From Flavobacterium sp. (GTDB lineage Bacteria > Bacteroidota > Bacteroidia > Flavobacteriales > Flavobacteriaceae), in the NCBI RefSeq assembly GCF_027484205.1, contig NZ_JAIXUB010000015.1, positions 434,001 through 498,000 on the forward strand: a stretch of DNA of 64,000 nucleotides, given 5' to 3'. Position 1 is the stretch's first letter. Each line of letters opens with the position of its first letter. Below, one piece after another: positions 1 to 7,706 of the stretch. The notes beneath the pieces were generated by a model that ran no database searches, had not been told where the DNA came from, and saw only the letters and a program-made list of their open reading frames with translations. Both the position numbers and the translations under genes were made by a program.

Positions 1-295
1 CAAAGAGGTAACATTAATCGATGATAATGTATCTACAGATGAACCTGTTCAAGAAATGACACTTCAAACCGAAACTTTTGATGAAAAACAGTCACTATTT
101 GACGAAATGTTTCAAAAGCTTGGGGAAAAATGTCAAGAAGTTCTCAAACTTAGTTTTATTACAAAAACTATGGAAGAAGTGGCAGAAAAACTCAATGTAA
201 CTTATGGTTATGTTCGCAAAAAAAAGTCACTTTGCACAGGTCAATTAACAGAAATGATACAACAATCACCTAGATTTCGATCTATAAATTACTAA
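1..295 (+). CDS. RNA polymerase sigma factor (ECF-like), C-terminal part, truncated by window edge
   Basis: The reading frame is open from base 2, so the ATG at 56 is probably internal and the gene starts outside the window. The last 60 residues look like sigma70 region 4: a CQEVLKLSF helix, then a helix-turn-helix around MEEVAEKLNVTYGYVRKKK, which would bind the -35 element. Such factors direct RNA polymerase to a small regulon. The stop lies 4 bp before the following TPR membrane protein, so the two are almost certainly co-transcribed. The family call rests on region 4 only, since region 2 is not visible. Confidence 0.7.
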   Translation, partial: KEVTLIDDNVSTDEPVQEMTLQTETFDEKQSLFDEMFQKLGEKCQEVLKLSFITKTMEEVAEKLNVTYGYVRKKKSLCTGQLTEMIQQSPRFRSINY

Positions 296-299
296 TGCT

Positions 300-1025
300 A
301 TGAACGAAGAAGTATACATCAGCTTTGAAAGTTATCTCAATAACGAAATGTCTCAAGCGGAAAAAGAACTGTTTGAACAGCGACTAAATTCTGATAATCA
401 ATTTAGAGAAAGTTTCAATTTGTATAAAGAAACAACAGCCATGTTGGAAAACAAATTTGATTCTAAAACAATTGATTTTAAAGAAAATTTAAAGTCAATT
501 TCTAAAACCCATTTTTCTGAAAACAAAGAGGATAAATCTAGAGTTATCAACTTTAAACCATTCTATTATGCAATTGCGGCTTCGGTTGTTCTAGCTTTTG
601 GAACTTGGTTCATGATGCAAGGAAATCCAGAATATGGCGATTTCAACCAACATGAAAATGCTTATTTTACAGAACGTGGTAGTATTATTAAAAATTTAAG
701 ATTGGCACAAAATGCTTTCAATGAAAAGAATTATAAAGCTGCCATCGAAAACTTTGAAATTGTACTCAAAGATTATGACAAACCCGAAGTTAGATTTTTC
801 TACGGAATATCATTATTAGAAGAAAATAGATATTCCGAAGCAGAAACAAATTTTATTACTATTCAAAATGGGACATCAGTTTATAAAGACAAAGCCACAT
901 GGTATTTGGCATTATCTAAGTTAAAACAAAACCAATTTGATGAATGTAAAGACTACATCAAACAAATTCCTGAAGATGCTGAAGATTATGAAAAAGCTCA
1001 GAAATTGTTGAATAAATTAGATTAA
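300..1025 (+). CDS. TPR-containing single-pass membrane protein, possible anti-sigma-like partner
   Basis: This 241-residue protein has an N-terminal cytoplasmic region of about 80 residues, one membrane segment near residues 85-106 and a C-terminal TPR-like region from about residue 125. The opening part (YISFESYLNNEMSQAEKELFEQRL) resembles the start of anti-sigma zinc-finger-type proteins, without visible zinc ligands. It begins 4 bp after the sigma-factor stop. That placement suggests a membrane partner controlling the sigma factor, but this is inference from position and topology. No specific family was recognised. Confidence 0.6.
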   Translation: MNEEVYISFESYLNNEMSQAEKELFEQRLNSDNQFRESFNLYKETTAMLENKFDSKTIDFKENLKSISKTHFSENKEDKSRVINFKPFYYAIAASVVLAFGTWFMMQGNPEYGDFNQHENAYFTERGSIIKNLRLAQNAFNEKNYKAAIENFEIVLKDYDKPEVRFFYGISLLEENRYSEAETNFITIQNGTSVYKDKATWYLALSKLKQNQFDECKDYIKQIPEDAEDYEKAQKLLNKLD

Positions 1026-1137
1026 ATAATTTTGTAAAGTGTCTTCGAACTCCAGAAGTTTCGGGACAGACTGACAGTGGTTTTCTTAATTGGATTTTTA
1101 GGTTACGAAAAATCTTTAAATTCAATAAAATCACAAT

Positions 1138-1160
1138 TGTCACACTCAGCTTGTCGAAGT
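1138..1160 (+). repeat. Copy R1 of a dispersed imperfect palindrome
   Basis: The sequence matches the element at 9156-9180, 29915-29939 and 30250-30273 (core TGTCACACTGAGC then GTCGAAGTG). It lies between the TPR protein and tatD. About 80 bp upstream, at 1042-1076, is a further degenerate stretch (CTTCGAAC, AGAAGTTTCGGGACAG) that may be another decayed element. Confidence 0.7.
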
Positions 1161-1188
1161 ACTTTTTTTATATAACATTTTCTTTCAT

Positions 1189-1196
1189 TACTTTTG
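1189..1196 (+). promoter_or_regulatory. Bacteroidetes -7 box (TACTTTTG) for the TatD gene
   Basis: This is a perfect match to TAnnTTTG, 38 bp before the ATG at 1235. Transcription would begin near 1202, which excludes the longer frame starting at 1151. No clear -33 TTTG is visible. Confidence 0.55.
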
Positions 1197-1230
1197 CAAC
1201 TCGCAACTCGCAACTTTCAACTCGCAACCC
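1196..1230 (+). repeat. Heptanucleotide array, 5 units of GCAACTC-like sequence
   Basis: Five consecutive 7-bp units (GCAACTC, GCAACTC, GCAACTT, TCAACTC, GCAACCC) fill the presumed 5' leader of the TatD gene. Confidence 0.8.
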
Positions 1231-1234
1231 GAAA

Positions 1235-2002
1235 ATGATTTTCACCGATACACACACGCATTTATATTCTTCCCAATTTCAAGACGATAGAGTAGACGTC
1301 ATTCAACGTGCCATTGATGCAGGTGTTTCACGATTTTTTATTCCGTCGATTGATTCAACGTATTCGCAACGAATGTATGATTTGGAAGCTCAATTTCCAG
1401 ATAATATTTTCTTGATGATGGGTTTGCATCCTTGTTATGTGAAAGAAAATTATTTAGATGAATTGGCTCATGTAGAAGCAGAATTTGCTAAAAGAAAGTT
1501 CTATGCCGTTGGTGAAATAGGCATTGATTTATTTTGGGATAAAACTTTTTTGAAAGAACAACAATTTGCTTTTCAGCAGCAAATTCAATTGGCAAAGAAG
1601 CAAGGTTTAGGTATAAATATTCATTGTCGCGATGCTTTTGATGAAACTTTTGAAGTTCTTGAAGGTGAAAAAAGTGATGACTTGTTCGGGATTTTTCATT
1701 GTTTTACAGGTGATTTTTCTCAAGCAGAACGAGCAATTTCATTGGGATTAAAACTCGGAATTGGTGGAGTTGCAACTTTCAAAAACGGAAAGATTGATCA
1801 GTTTTTGAAAGATATCGATTTAAAACATATTGTACTTGAAACAGATTCGCCATATCTTGCTCCAAATCCGCATCGTGGCAAACGAAATGAAAGCAGTTAT
1901 ACGGTTTTGGTAGCACAAAAATTAGCTGAAATTTATAATCTTCCTATAGAAGAAATTGCTCGAATTACTACAGAAAATTCAAAGGATATTTTTGGGATTT
2001 GA
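1235..2002 (+). CDS. TatD family metal-dependent hydrolase (DNase)
   Basis: This 255-residue protein has the TatD layout of a TIM-barrel metal hydrolase: the N-terminal DTHTHL metal motif (His7 and His9), VGEIGID with the metal-binding Glu, IHCRDAF, FHCFTGD and LETDSPYLAP with the catalytic Asp. Family members are Mg-dependent nucleases thought to act on DNA ends or in DNA repair; the exact substrate here is unknown. I chose the ATG at 1235 because the metal motif follows at once and a -7 box plus a heptamer array occupy the region coding for the alternative N-terminus from 1151. Length fits the family. Confidence 0.9.
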   Translation: MIFTDTHTHLYSSQFQDDRVDVIQRAIDAGVSRFFIPSIDSTYSQRMYDLEAQFPDNIFLMMGLHPCYVKENYLDELAHVEAEFAKRKFYAVGEIGIDLFWDKTFLKEQQFAFQQQIQLAKKQGLGINIHCRDAFDETFEVLEGEKSDDLFGIFHCFTGDFSQAERAISLGLKLGIGGVATFKNGKIDQFLKDIDLKHIVLETDSPYLAPNPHRGKRNESSYTVLVAQKLAEIYNLPIEEIARITTENSKDIFGI

Positions 2003-2199
2003 TCTTTTTTACATGAATTTAAAAGATTTTCACGAAAGTAGAATTAATTAATAAGCTTTCTAAATTTGTGTAATTTATTTGAATTTTAAATTTGTGATAA
2101 TTCGTGAAATTCGTGTCAACTTTAATCCATTTAACCATTATATAATCAAAAAGTCATAATTTTTTTGTTATTTTGTTTTTCTTAAAAATGAAATTTAAA
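2003..2199. other. Intergenic region with a separated inverted repeat
   Basis: About 200 bp without a gene. TTTCACGAA at 2027-2035 is the inverse of TTCGTGAAA at 2101-2109. The latter begins a short ATTCGTGAA/ATTCGTGTC direct repeat. No good promoter match was found for the next gene. Confidence 0.5.
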
Positions 2200-3336
2200 A
2201 TGCAAAAATTTGACGCCATTCGTCCGTTTTATGAAACCGAAGTTAATGATGCTATAAAAGCGTCGTTAAATCATCCGATGATGAAAGCGATTATGAATTT
2301 TACATTTCCTGATGTTGACCATGACGTGTGGAAAGAGCAACTGAAACGTACACATTCTATCAGAGATTTTCAATGCAATTTTATTTATCAAGCCATTCAA
2401 AAAGTGTTGCAAAAATCTTCAGAAGGATTATCTACTTCGGGATTTGAAAAATTAGAAAAAAATACTTCCTATATGTTTATTTCTAATCATCGCGATATTA
2501 TTTTAGATACTTCTTTATTGAATGTTTGTTTGTTTGATCACGGATTGGTGATGACGGCTTCGGCTATTGGTGATAATCTTGTGAAAAGAGATTTCATGAA
2601 TACTTTGGCAAAACTGAATCGTAATTTCTTGGTTCAAAGAGGTTTGTCGCCAAGAGAATTATTGCAAAGTTCAAAATTAATGTCAGAATATATTGGTCAT
2701 TTACTTTTAAGAGAAAATCGTTCCGTTTGGATTGCGCAACGCGAAGGAAGAACGAAAGATGGCAATGATGCGACACATTCAGGTGTTTTAAAAATGCTCG
2801 GAATGGGTTCTGATGAGAAAAATATATTGGATTATTTTAAGAAATTAAAAATAGTTCCCGTTTCAATATCATATGAATATGATCCAACTGATGCTTTGAA
2901 AATGCCTCAACTTATGGCAGAAGCTAACGATGAGGTTTACATTAAAGATAAAAATGAAGATTTTGTAAATTTATTAAGCGGAATCATTGGTCAGAAAAAG
3001 CGAATTCACATTCACGTTGGTGATGTTTTAGATACAGAATTGGATATGATTTTGGCTGAAAATGACAATGCAAACAAACAAATTCAAGCATTAGCGCAGG
3101 TTATTGATGATTCTATTTTGCAATCGTATAAATTGTGGCCAACTAATTACATCGCCTATGATTTATTGAATAAAACGAACAAATATTCAGATAAATATAC
3201 AGAAGACGAAAAGTCATTATTTGAACGCCGATTAGAAATGAAGATTGATGTGACCAATGATTTTATGGTAGAAAGTTTTTTAAATATGTATGCCAATCCG
3301 GTTGTGAATAAATCCAAATACGAGAATGCAATCTAA
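2200..3336 (+). CDS. 1-acyl-glycerol-3-phosphate acyltransferase family protein
   Basis: This 378-residue protein resembles the long glycerolipid acyltransferases of Bacteroidetes, which transfer acyl chains to a glycerol-phosphate backbone at the inner membrane. The active-site region is SNHRDIILD, followed by WIAQREGRTKDG (the EGR-type substrate motif) and KIVPVSISYEYDP. As read, the His and second Asp are H-x5-D apart rather than the textbook H-x4-D. The start at 2200 (MQKFDAIRPF) is chosen over ATG 2188 and a TTG at 2173. The 3' end overlaps the asparaginase start by 11 bp, so they are translationally coupled. Confidence 0.8.
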   Translation: MQKFDAIRPFYETEVNDAIKASLNHPMMKAIMNFTFPDVDHDVWKEQLKRTHSIRDFQCNFIYQAIQKVLQKSSEGLSTSGFEKLEKNTSYMFISNHRDIILDTSLLNVCLFDHGLVMTASAIGDNLVKRDFMNTLAKLNRNFLVQRGLSPRELLQSSKLMSEYIGHLLLRENRSVWIAQREGRTKDGNDATHSGVLKMLGMGSDEKNILDYFKKLKIVPVSISYEYDPTDALKMPQLMAEANDEVYIKDKNEDFVNLLSGIIGQKKRIHIHVGDVLDTELDMILAENDNANKQIQALAQVIDDSILQSYKLWPTNYIAYDLLNKTNKYSDKYTEDEKSLFERRLEMKIDVTNDFMVESFLNMYANPVVNKSKYENAI

Positions 3337-4351
3337 ACCAAAAATATTTCTGATTTATACTGGTGGAACTATTGGTATGATGAAAGATTTCGAAACAGGT
3401 GCTTTGAAGGCTTTTGATTTTAATCAATTGTTGGATAAAATTCCTGAATTGAAACAATTAGATTGTCAAATTGAAACTTTTTCGTTTGAAAAACCTATAG
3501 ATTCTTCGAATATGAATCCTGAAAAATGGGTTCAAATTGCTTCAGTTATTGAGGATAATTATGATCAATTTGATGGATTTGTTGTTTTACATGGTTCTGA
3601 TACAATGTCCTATTCGGCATCTGCATTGAGTTTTATGTTAGAAAACGTTTCTAAACCTATTGTTTTTACAGGTTCGCAATTGCCAATTGGAGATTTAAGA
3701 ACCGATGCTAAAGAAAATTTAATCACTGCGATTCAAATTGCTTCTTTGCAACAAAAAGGAAAACCAGCCGTTCAAGAAGTTTGTTTGTATTTTGAATACA
3801 AATTATATCGAGGCAATCGAACGACTAAAATAAACGCCGAACATTTTAATGCTTTTACCTCACCAAATTATCCTGCGTTGGCAGAATCAGGAGTTCATTT
3901 GAATGTAAATAATTCTTCTTTATTACCAAAAAACACAAAAAAACTTCACGTTCACAAAGAATTAGATGATAATGTTGCTGTTGTAAAAATGTTTCCTGGT
4001 ATAAGCGAATCAGTATTTTCTGCTATTGTATCTATTCCAAATTTGAAAGGTATTGTTTTAGAAACTTACGGTTCAGGAAATGCTCCAACGGAAGATTGGT
4101 TTATTCAAATTCTGAAAAAAGCTATCAAAAACGGTTTATATATTATCAATGTAACACAGTGTTCGGGCGGAAGTGTAAGTATGGGTCAATATGAAACAAG
4201 CACACAATTAAAAAAAATCGGATTAATTTCTGGAAAAGATATTACTACAGAAGCGGCAATTACAAAATTGATGTATTTATTAGGTCAAAATGTAGCGCCA
4301 AATGTTTTCAAAACCATTTTTGAAACTTCCTTGCGAGGCGAAATGGATTAA
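3326..4351 (+). CDS. ansA: Type I L-asparaginase
   Basis: This 341-residue enzyme hydrolyses asparagine to aspartate and ammonia in the cytoplasm. YTGGTIGM near residues 11-18 carries the nucleophilic Thr (Thr15 by analogy with E. coli AnsA). VLHGSDTMSYSASAL holds the second catalytic Thr/Asp pair, and FTGSQLPIGDLRTDA is also typical. There is no signal peptide, which fits type I rather than the periplasmic type II enzyme. It overlaps the acyltransferase by 11 bp, and tRNA-Ser follows 50 bp downstream. Confidence 0.93.
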   Translation: MQSKPKIFLIYTGGTIGMMKDFETGALKAFDFNQLLDKIPELKQLDCQIETFSFEKPIDSSNMNPEKWVQIASVIEDNYDQFDGFVVLHGSDTMSYSASALSFMLENVSKPIVFTGSQLPIGDLRTDAKENLITAIQIASLQQKGKPAVQEVCLYFEYKLYRGNRTTKINAEHFNAFTSPNYPALAESGVHLNVNNSSLLPKNTKKLHVHKELDDNVAVVKMFPGISESVFSAIVSIPNLKGIVLETYGSGNAPTEDWFIQILKKAIKNGLYIINVTQCSGGSVSMGQYETSTQLKKIGLISGKDITTEAAITKLMYLLGQNVAPNVFKTIFETSLRGEMD

Positions 4352-4400
4352 TCTTTCGCTTTGATTATTGCTAATTTTTATTGTTCTTTGCATAACAATT

Positions 4401-4487
4401 AGAGAGGTGTCCGAGTGGTTGAAGGAGCAAGCCTGGAAAGTTTGTATATGGGTAACTGTATCGTGGGTTCGAATCCCATCCTCTCTG
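4401..4487 (+). tRNA. tRNA-Ser (anticodon GGA)
   Basis: The acceptor stem pairs AGAGAGG (4401-4407) with CCTCTCT (4480-4486), with discriminator G at 4487. The D arm contains CCGAGTGGTTGAAGGAG. The anticodon loop CTGGAAA places GGA at 4435-4437. A long variable arm of the class II type follows, then the T arm GGGTTCGAATCCC at 4465-4477. CCA is not encoded. The discriminator G, the long variable arm and the anticodon together identify serine (UCU/UCC codons). Confidence 0.95.
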
Positions 4488-4820
4488 CAAAATGTTTTTT
4501 TAAATTTTTAGAAAAAATTAATTAAAGTAGGAGTTCGAATCCCTTATTCTGAATTAAAATGTTTTTTAAATTTTTAGAAAAAATTAATTAAAGTAGGTGT
4601 TCGAATCCCTTATTCTGAATTAAAATGTTTTTTAAATTTTTAGAAAAAATTAATTAAAGTAGGAGTTCGAATCCCTTATTCTGAATTAAAATGGTTTTTA
4701 AATTTTTAGAAAAAATTAATTGAAGGAGTAGTTTGAATCACTTATTCTGGATTAAGATGTTTTTTTAAATTTTTAGAAAAAATTAATTAAAGTAAGAGTT
4801 CGAATCTCATCTTTACTATA
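4488..4820 (+). repeat. Tandem 66-bp array carrying decayed tRNA-Ser 3'-end copies
   Basis: About five units follow the tRNA. The shared ATG of each unit is at 4492, 4559, 4625, 4691 and 4757, a period of 67, 66, 66 and 66 bp. Each has an AT-only spacer (TAAATTTTTAGAAAAAATTA) and then a T-arm copy: GAGTTCGAATCCC at 4531 and 4663, a variant at 4597, a decayed one at about 4728 and GAGTTCGAATCTC at 4796. Nothing resembles the 5' half of the tRNA. The last unit runs into CATCTTT, close to the true tRNA end CATCCTCTCT. The array fills the gap up to the next gene; no ORF is apparent. Confidence 0.9.
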
Positions 4821-4834
4821 AAAAAATGTAAAAA

Positions 4835-5521
4835 ATGCGTTTTCTACTATCAATAGTATTTTTTTTATTTGGATTGAGCGTTTTCGCCCAAGAAAAAACT
4901 GTTGATTTTGATGCTGTAGATTCTTTATATCGAGAAGATCAATTTTACTTTGGATTGACTTACAATAAACTTCAAAATACACCTTCAGGTTTAAGTCAAA
5001 ATAAATTTTCATCAGGAATTTCGGTTGGTTTTTTAAGAGACATGCCTATAAATAAAGCTCGAACTTGGGCTATTGCTTTAGGTTTAGGATATTCATTAAA
5101 TAATTATAACGACAATTTGTTTATAAATAATTCAGATGCTGAAAATTTATATTTTACAGATTCTAGTGTTATTTTTGATAAAAATAAATTATCACTTCAC
5201 TTTGTTGACGTTCCTTTAGAGGTAAGATGGCGAAATTCCACTCCTGAAAGTCATAAATTTTGGCGAGTTTATACTGGTTTTAAAGTGAGTTATTTAATTT
5301 ATGATAGATATAAATTTACTGGTGAAGACGGGAAAATTATTATTACGGGTAATAAAGATTTGAATAAAATTCATTACGGAACTTATGTTGCAATGGGTTG
5401 GAATACCTGGAATTTTTATGCTTATTATGGTTTAAATCCATTATTTAAATCGACTAAAATCGCTGGAAAAGATTTAGATATGAATACGTTAAATCTTGGT
5501 TTGATGTTTTATATTTTATAA
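4835..5521 (+). CDS. Outer-membrane beta-barrel protein (PorT-like family)
   Basis: This 228-residue protein starts with a Sec signal peptide (MRFLLSIVFFLFGLSVFAQ). The rest alternates hydrophobic and polar residues as in an 8-10-stranded barrel and ends in LGLMFYIL. It resembles the OMP_b-brl/PorT-like proteins common in Flavobacteria, but I cannot say it is the T9SS component PorT. The gene begins 15 bp after the tRNA-derived array, so the array must contain or replace its promoter. It converges with, and overlaps by 6 bp, the downstream minus-strand gene. Confidence 0.6.
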   Translation: MRFLLSIVFFLFGLSVFAQEKTVDFDAVDSLYREDQFYFGLTYNKLQNTPSGLSQNKFSSGISVGFLRDMPINKARTWAIALGLGYSLNNYNDNLFINNSDAENLYFTDSSVIFDKNKLSLHFVDVPLEVRWRNSTPESHKFWRVYTGFKVSYLIYDRYKFTGEDGKIIITGNKDLNKIHYGTYVAMGWNTWNFYAYYGLNPLFKSTKIAGKDLDMNTLNLGLMFYIL

Positions 5522-6121
5522 CCAAAAAATCCACAAAACTAATTGTGGTAAAGTGCCAACTGCCATTCCAATTACTAATTCTTCCATGGTGTGTGCTTTC
5601 ATTTGCAATCTTGACGAAGCAATAATTCCATTTAATAGAAAAAGCGATGCAATAGTGTAAATTATATTTACTTGATTGTGCATACTCATTCCAACAACAA
5701 AAAAGGTTAGTGCTGAAATTCCAATCATGTGAATACTTGCTTTTACTTTTATAAACAGTAAGATAAAGGTGAAAAACGTACTAATAAATCCACCAAGGAA
5801 GAAAAAAAACAGTTCAGGAAACCGATCTACAGTTACACTTTTTGTTATCAATATTGAAGTTAAAGCCATTTGCATCAATAACGGAATTTTTCGTTGATGA
5901 ATATCAGAAAGCATTATGGTATCTGCTTTTCCAAAGGTTCTCAATAAATAGAAAAACGCCAGTGGAAGAAAAAAGGTGATGATTATTATTTGAAGAATTA
6001 GCAAATAATTATGTGTCATTGGAAAATAACTTCCATTGAAAAGCAAATAGAAAAGTGTTCCAAATAGTGGAATAAAAATAGGATGGAAGAGATACGAAAA
6101 AAAAGGAAGTATTTTTTTCAA
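5516..6121 (-). CDS. Polytopic membrane protein with PAP2-like remnant motifs
   Basis: This 201-residue, very hydrophobic protein has about six or seven membrane segments. Near the C-terminus, SSRLQMKAHTMEELVIG fits the third PAP2-phosphatase motif (SRx5Hx3, with E in place of D). ASIHMIG occupies the place of PSGH and DIHQRKIP lies upstream. I read it as a divergent PAP2-like membrane protein; phosphatase activity is uncertain. The start is a TTG at 6121: an in-frame stop lies just upstream, no nearby ATG exists, and a -7 box TATATTTG lies at 6140-6147. Confidence 0.55.
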   Translation of the reverse strand: MKKILPFFSYLFHPIFIPLFGTLFYLLFNGSYFPMTHNYLLILQIIIITFFLPLAFFYLLRTFGKADTIMLSDIHQRKIPLLMQMALTSILITKSVTVDRFPELFFFFLGGFISTFFTFILLFIKVKASIHMIGISALTFFVVGMSMHNQVNIIYTIASLFLLNGIIASSRLQMKAHTMEELVIGMAVGTLPQLVLWIFWL

Positions 6122-6139
6122 GATGAATTATTTGAAAAA

Positions 6140-6147
6140 CAAATATA
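6140..6147 (-). promoter_or_regulatory. -7 box TATATTTG for the PAP2-like gene
   Basis: Minus-strand match to TAnnTTTG between the rpoN stop and the TTG start at 6121. It predicts a leader of about 12 nt and supports that start. Confidence 0.5.
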
Positions 6148-6159
6148 GGATTTTTAGAA

Positions 6160-7626
6160 TTAAATCTTCTTTCTCATTCGAGCCACAGGAATATCTAATT
6201 GCTCACGATATTTTGCAATGGTTCTTCGTGCAATTGGATAGCCTTTTTCTTTCAAAATTTCAGCCAATTGATCATCTGGAAGTGGTTTGCTTTTATCTTC
6301 TTCTTCTATTGTGTTTTTAAGAATTTTTTTAATTTCTAAAGTTGAAACATCTTCGCCTTGATCGTTTTTCATTGCTTCAGAGAAGAATTCTTTTATTAAT
6401 TTTGTTCCGTAAGGCGTGTCAACATATTTACTGTTTGCCACACGAGAAACGGTTGAAATGTCAAGACCAACCATGTCTGCAATGTCTTTCAGAATCATTG
6501 GTTTCATTGAAGTTTCTTCTCCGTCAAGGAAATATTCTTGTTGAAAATGCATGATGGCATTCATCGTTACAAATAATGTTTCCTGACGTTGTTTTATAGC
6601 ATCAATAAACCATTTAGCCGAATCTAATTTTTGCTTAATAAATTGCACAGCATCTTTTTGAGAATTCGATTTGTCTCTCGAATCTTTATAGGTTTGCATC
6701 ATTTCTTGATAGTCTTTAGAAACGTGCAATGATGGTGCATTTCGTCCATTTAAAGTTAATTCTAATTCTCCGTCGTTAATTCTGATAGCAAAATCGGGAA
6801 CAATATTTTCAGTAACTTTATTATTTCCTGTAAAAGAACCTCCAGGTTTTGGATTTAATTTTTCAATTTCATGAATTGTTTTTTTCAAATGATCTTGAGA
6901 AATTCCGTATTTCTGTAATAATTTATCGTAATGTTTTTTGGTGAAAGCATCAAATTGATTTCCGATGATATCAATTGCCAAATCAACATATTCTGTAGGA
7001 GTTTTATGTTTTAATTGCAATAACAAACATTCTTGTAAGTCACGTGCACCAACTCCTGCGGGTTCTAACTCGTGAATGATGTGCAACATTTTTTCAACCA
7101 TTTTCTCATCAGTATAAATACCTTGAGTAAAGGCCATATCGTCAACAATATCTTGAATATCACGACGTAAATAACCGTCATCATCAATACTTCCAACGAG
7201 GAATTCAGCAATATCTCTTTGCTCATCAGTAAGTATAAAAGTATTTAATTGATTAATCAAATCTTGATGAAAGCTTACTGGTGCAGCAAATGGACTTTCG
7301 CGATCATCATCGTCATCACTATAATTATTTGATTGAAGTTTGTAATCAGGTGTTTCGTCGTCGCTTAAATATTCATCGATGTTGATGTCCTCGGCTTCAA
7401 TGTTGTCGCTTCCTTCATAATCATCATATTCGTCATTGTTGTCTAGTTCATCTTTTTCATAAACTTCTTCTTCATCTTTACCCGATTCTAATGCTGGATT
7501 CTCATTCATTTCCTCCAATAATCGTTGCTCAAATGCCAATGTAGGCAATTGAATCAACTTCATCAACTGAATTTGTTGAGGAGATAATTTTTGAGATAAT
7601 TTGAATTGTAAGTTTTGTTTAAGCAT
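6160..7626 (-). CDS. rpoN: RNA polymerase sigma-54 factor
   Basis: This 488-residue protein shows the three sigma-54 regions. The Gln/Leu-rich region I (QNLQFKLSQKLSPQQIQLMKLIQLP) contacts bacterial enhancer-binding proteins. An Asp/Glu-rich region II lies at about residues 55-110. Core-binding and DNA-binding regions follow, with a helix-turn-helix near MVGLDISTVSRV and a C-terminal RpoN box (ARRTIAKYRE) that reads the -24 element. It lies downstream of asnS on the same strand, separated by an inverted heptamer array. No sigma-54 activator gene is seen in the window. Confidence 0.95.
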   Translation of the reverse strand: MLKQNLQFKLSQKLSPQQIQLMKLIQLPTLAFEQRLLEEMNENPALESGKDEEEVYEKDELDNNDEYDDYEGSDNIEAEDINIDEYLSDDETPDYKLQSNNYSDDDDDRESPFAAPVSFHQDLINQLNTFILTDEQRDIAEFLVGSIDDDGYLRRDIQDIVDDMAFTQGIYTDEKMVEKMLHIIHELEPAGVGARDLQECLLLQLKHKTPTEYVDLAIDIIGNQFDAFTKKHYDKLLQKYGISQDHLKKTIHEIEKLNPKPGGSFTGNNKVTENIVPDFAIRINDGELELTLNGRNAPSLHVSKDYQEMMQTYKDSRDKSNSQKDAVQFIKQKLDSAKWFIDAIKQRQETLFVTMNAIMHFQQEYFLDGEETSMKPMILKDIADMVGLDISTVSRVANSKYVDTPYGTKLIKEFFSEAMKNDQGEDVSTLEIKKILKNTIEEEDKSKPLPDDQLAEILKEKGYPIARRTIAKYREQLDIPVARMRKKI

Positions 7627-7649
7627 TTTATTTTGTTTAAAAGTTTAAG

Positions 7650-7701
7650 GTTTCAAGTTTCAAGTTATTGAACCAACAACTTGAAACTTGAAACTTGAAA
7701 C
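7650..7701. repeat. Inverted heptamer array (TTTCAAG/CTTGAAA) between asnS and rpoN
   Basis: The left arm 7650-7666 (GTTTCAAGTTTCAAGTT) is the exact reverse complement of 7678-7694, with an 11-nt loop. The right arm runs on for one further 7-bp unit to 7701. The RNA could form a 17-bp hairpin. There is no T-run on the minus strand after it, so it is not a typical terminator. Confidence 0.85.
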
Positions 7702-7706
7702 AATTA

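Noticed and set aside
1151..1234. Longer N-terminus for the TatD gene starting at 1151
   Set aside because: The extra 28 codons span a dispersed palindrome, a -7 box and a heptamer array, and the metal motif begins right after ATG 1235.
4488..4820. CRISPR array
   Set aside because: The 66-bp units are contiguous copies without unique spacers, and no cas genes are present.
4401..4834. Phage or integrative-element attachment site
   Set aside because: T-arm copies resemble att duplications, but no integrase or cargo lies between them; kept only as one possible origin.
4773..5012. Minus-strand frame across the tRNA-derived array and barrel gene start
   Set aside because: It mainly lies antisense to a clear signal-peptide gene and includes AT-rich repeat; it has no protein character.
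4835..5521. Assignment of the barrel protein as T9SS PorT
   Set aside because: The size and fold fit, but the sequence lacks features I could tie to PorT specifically.
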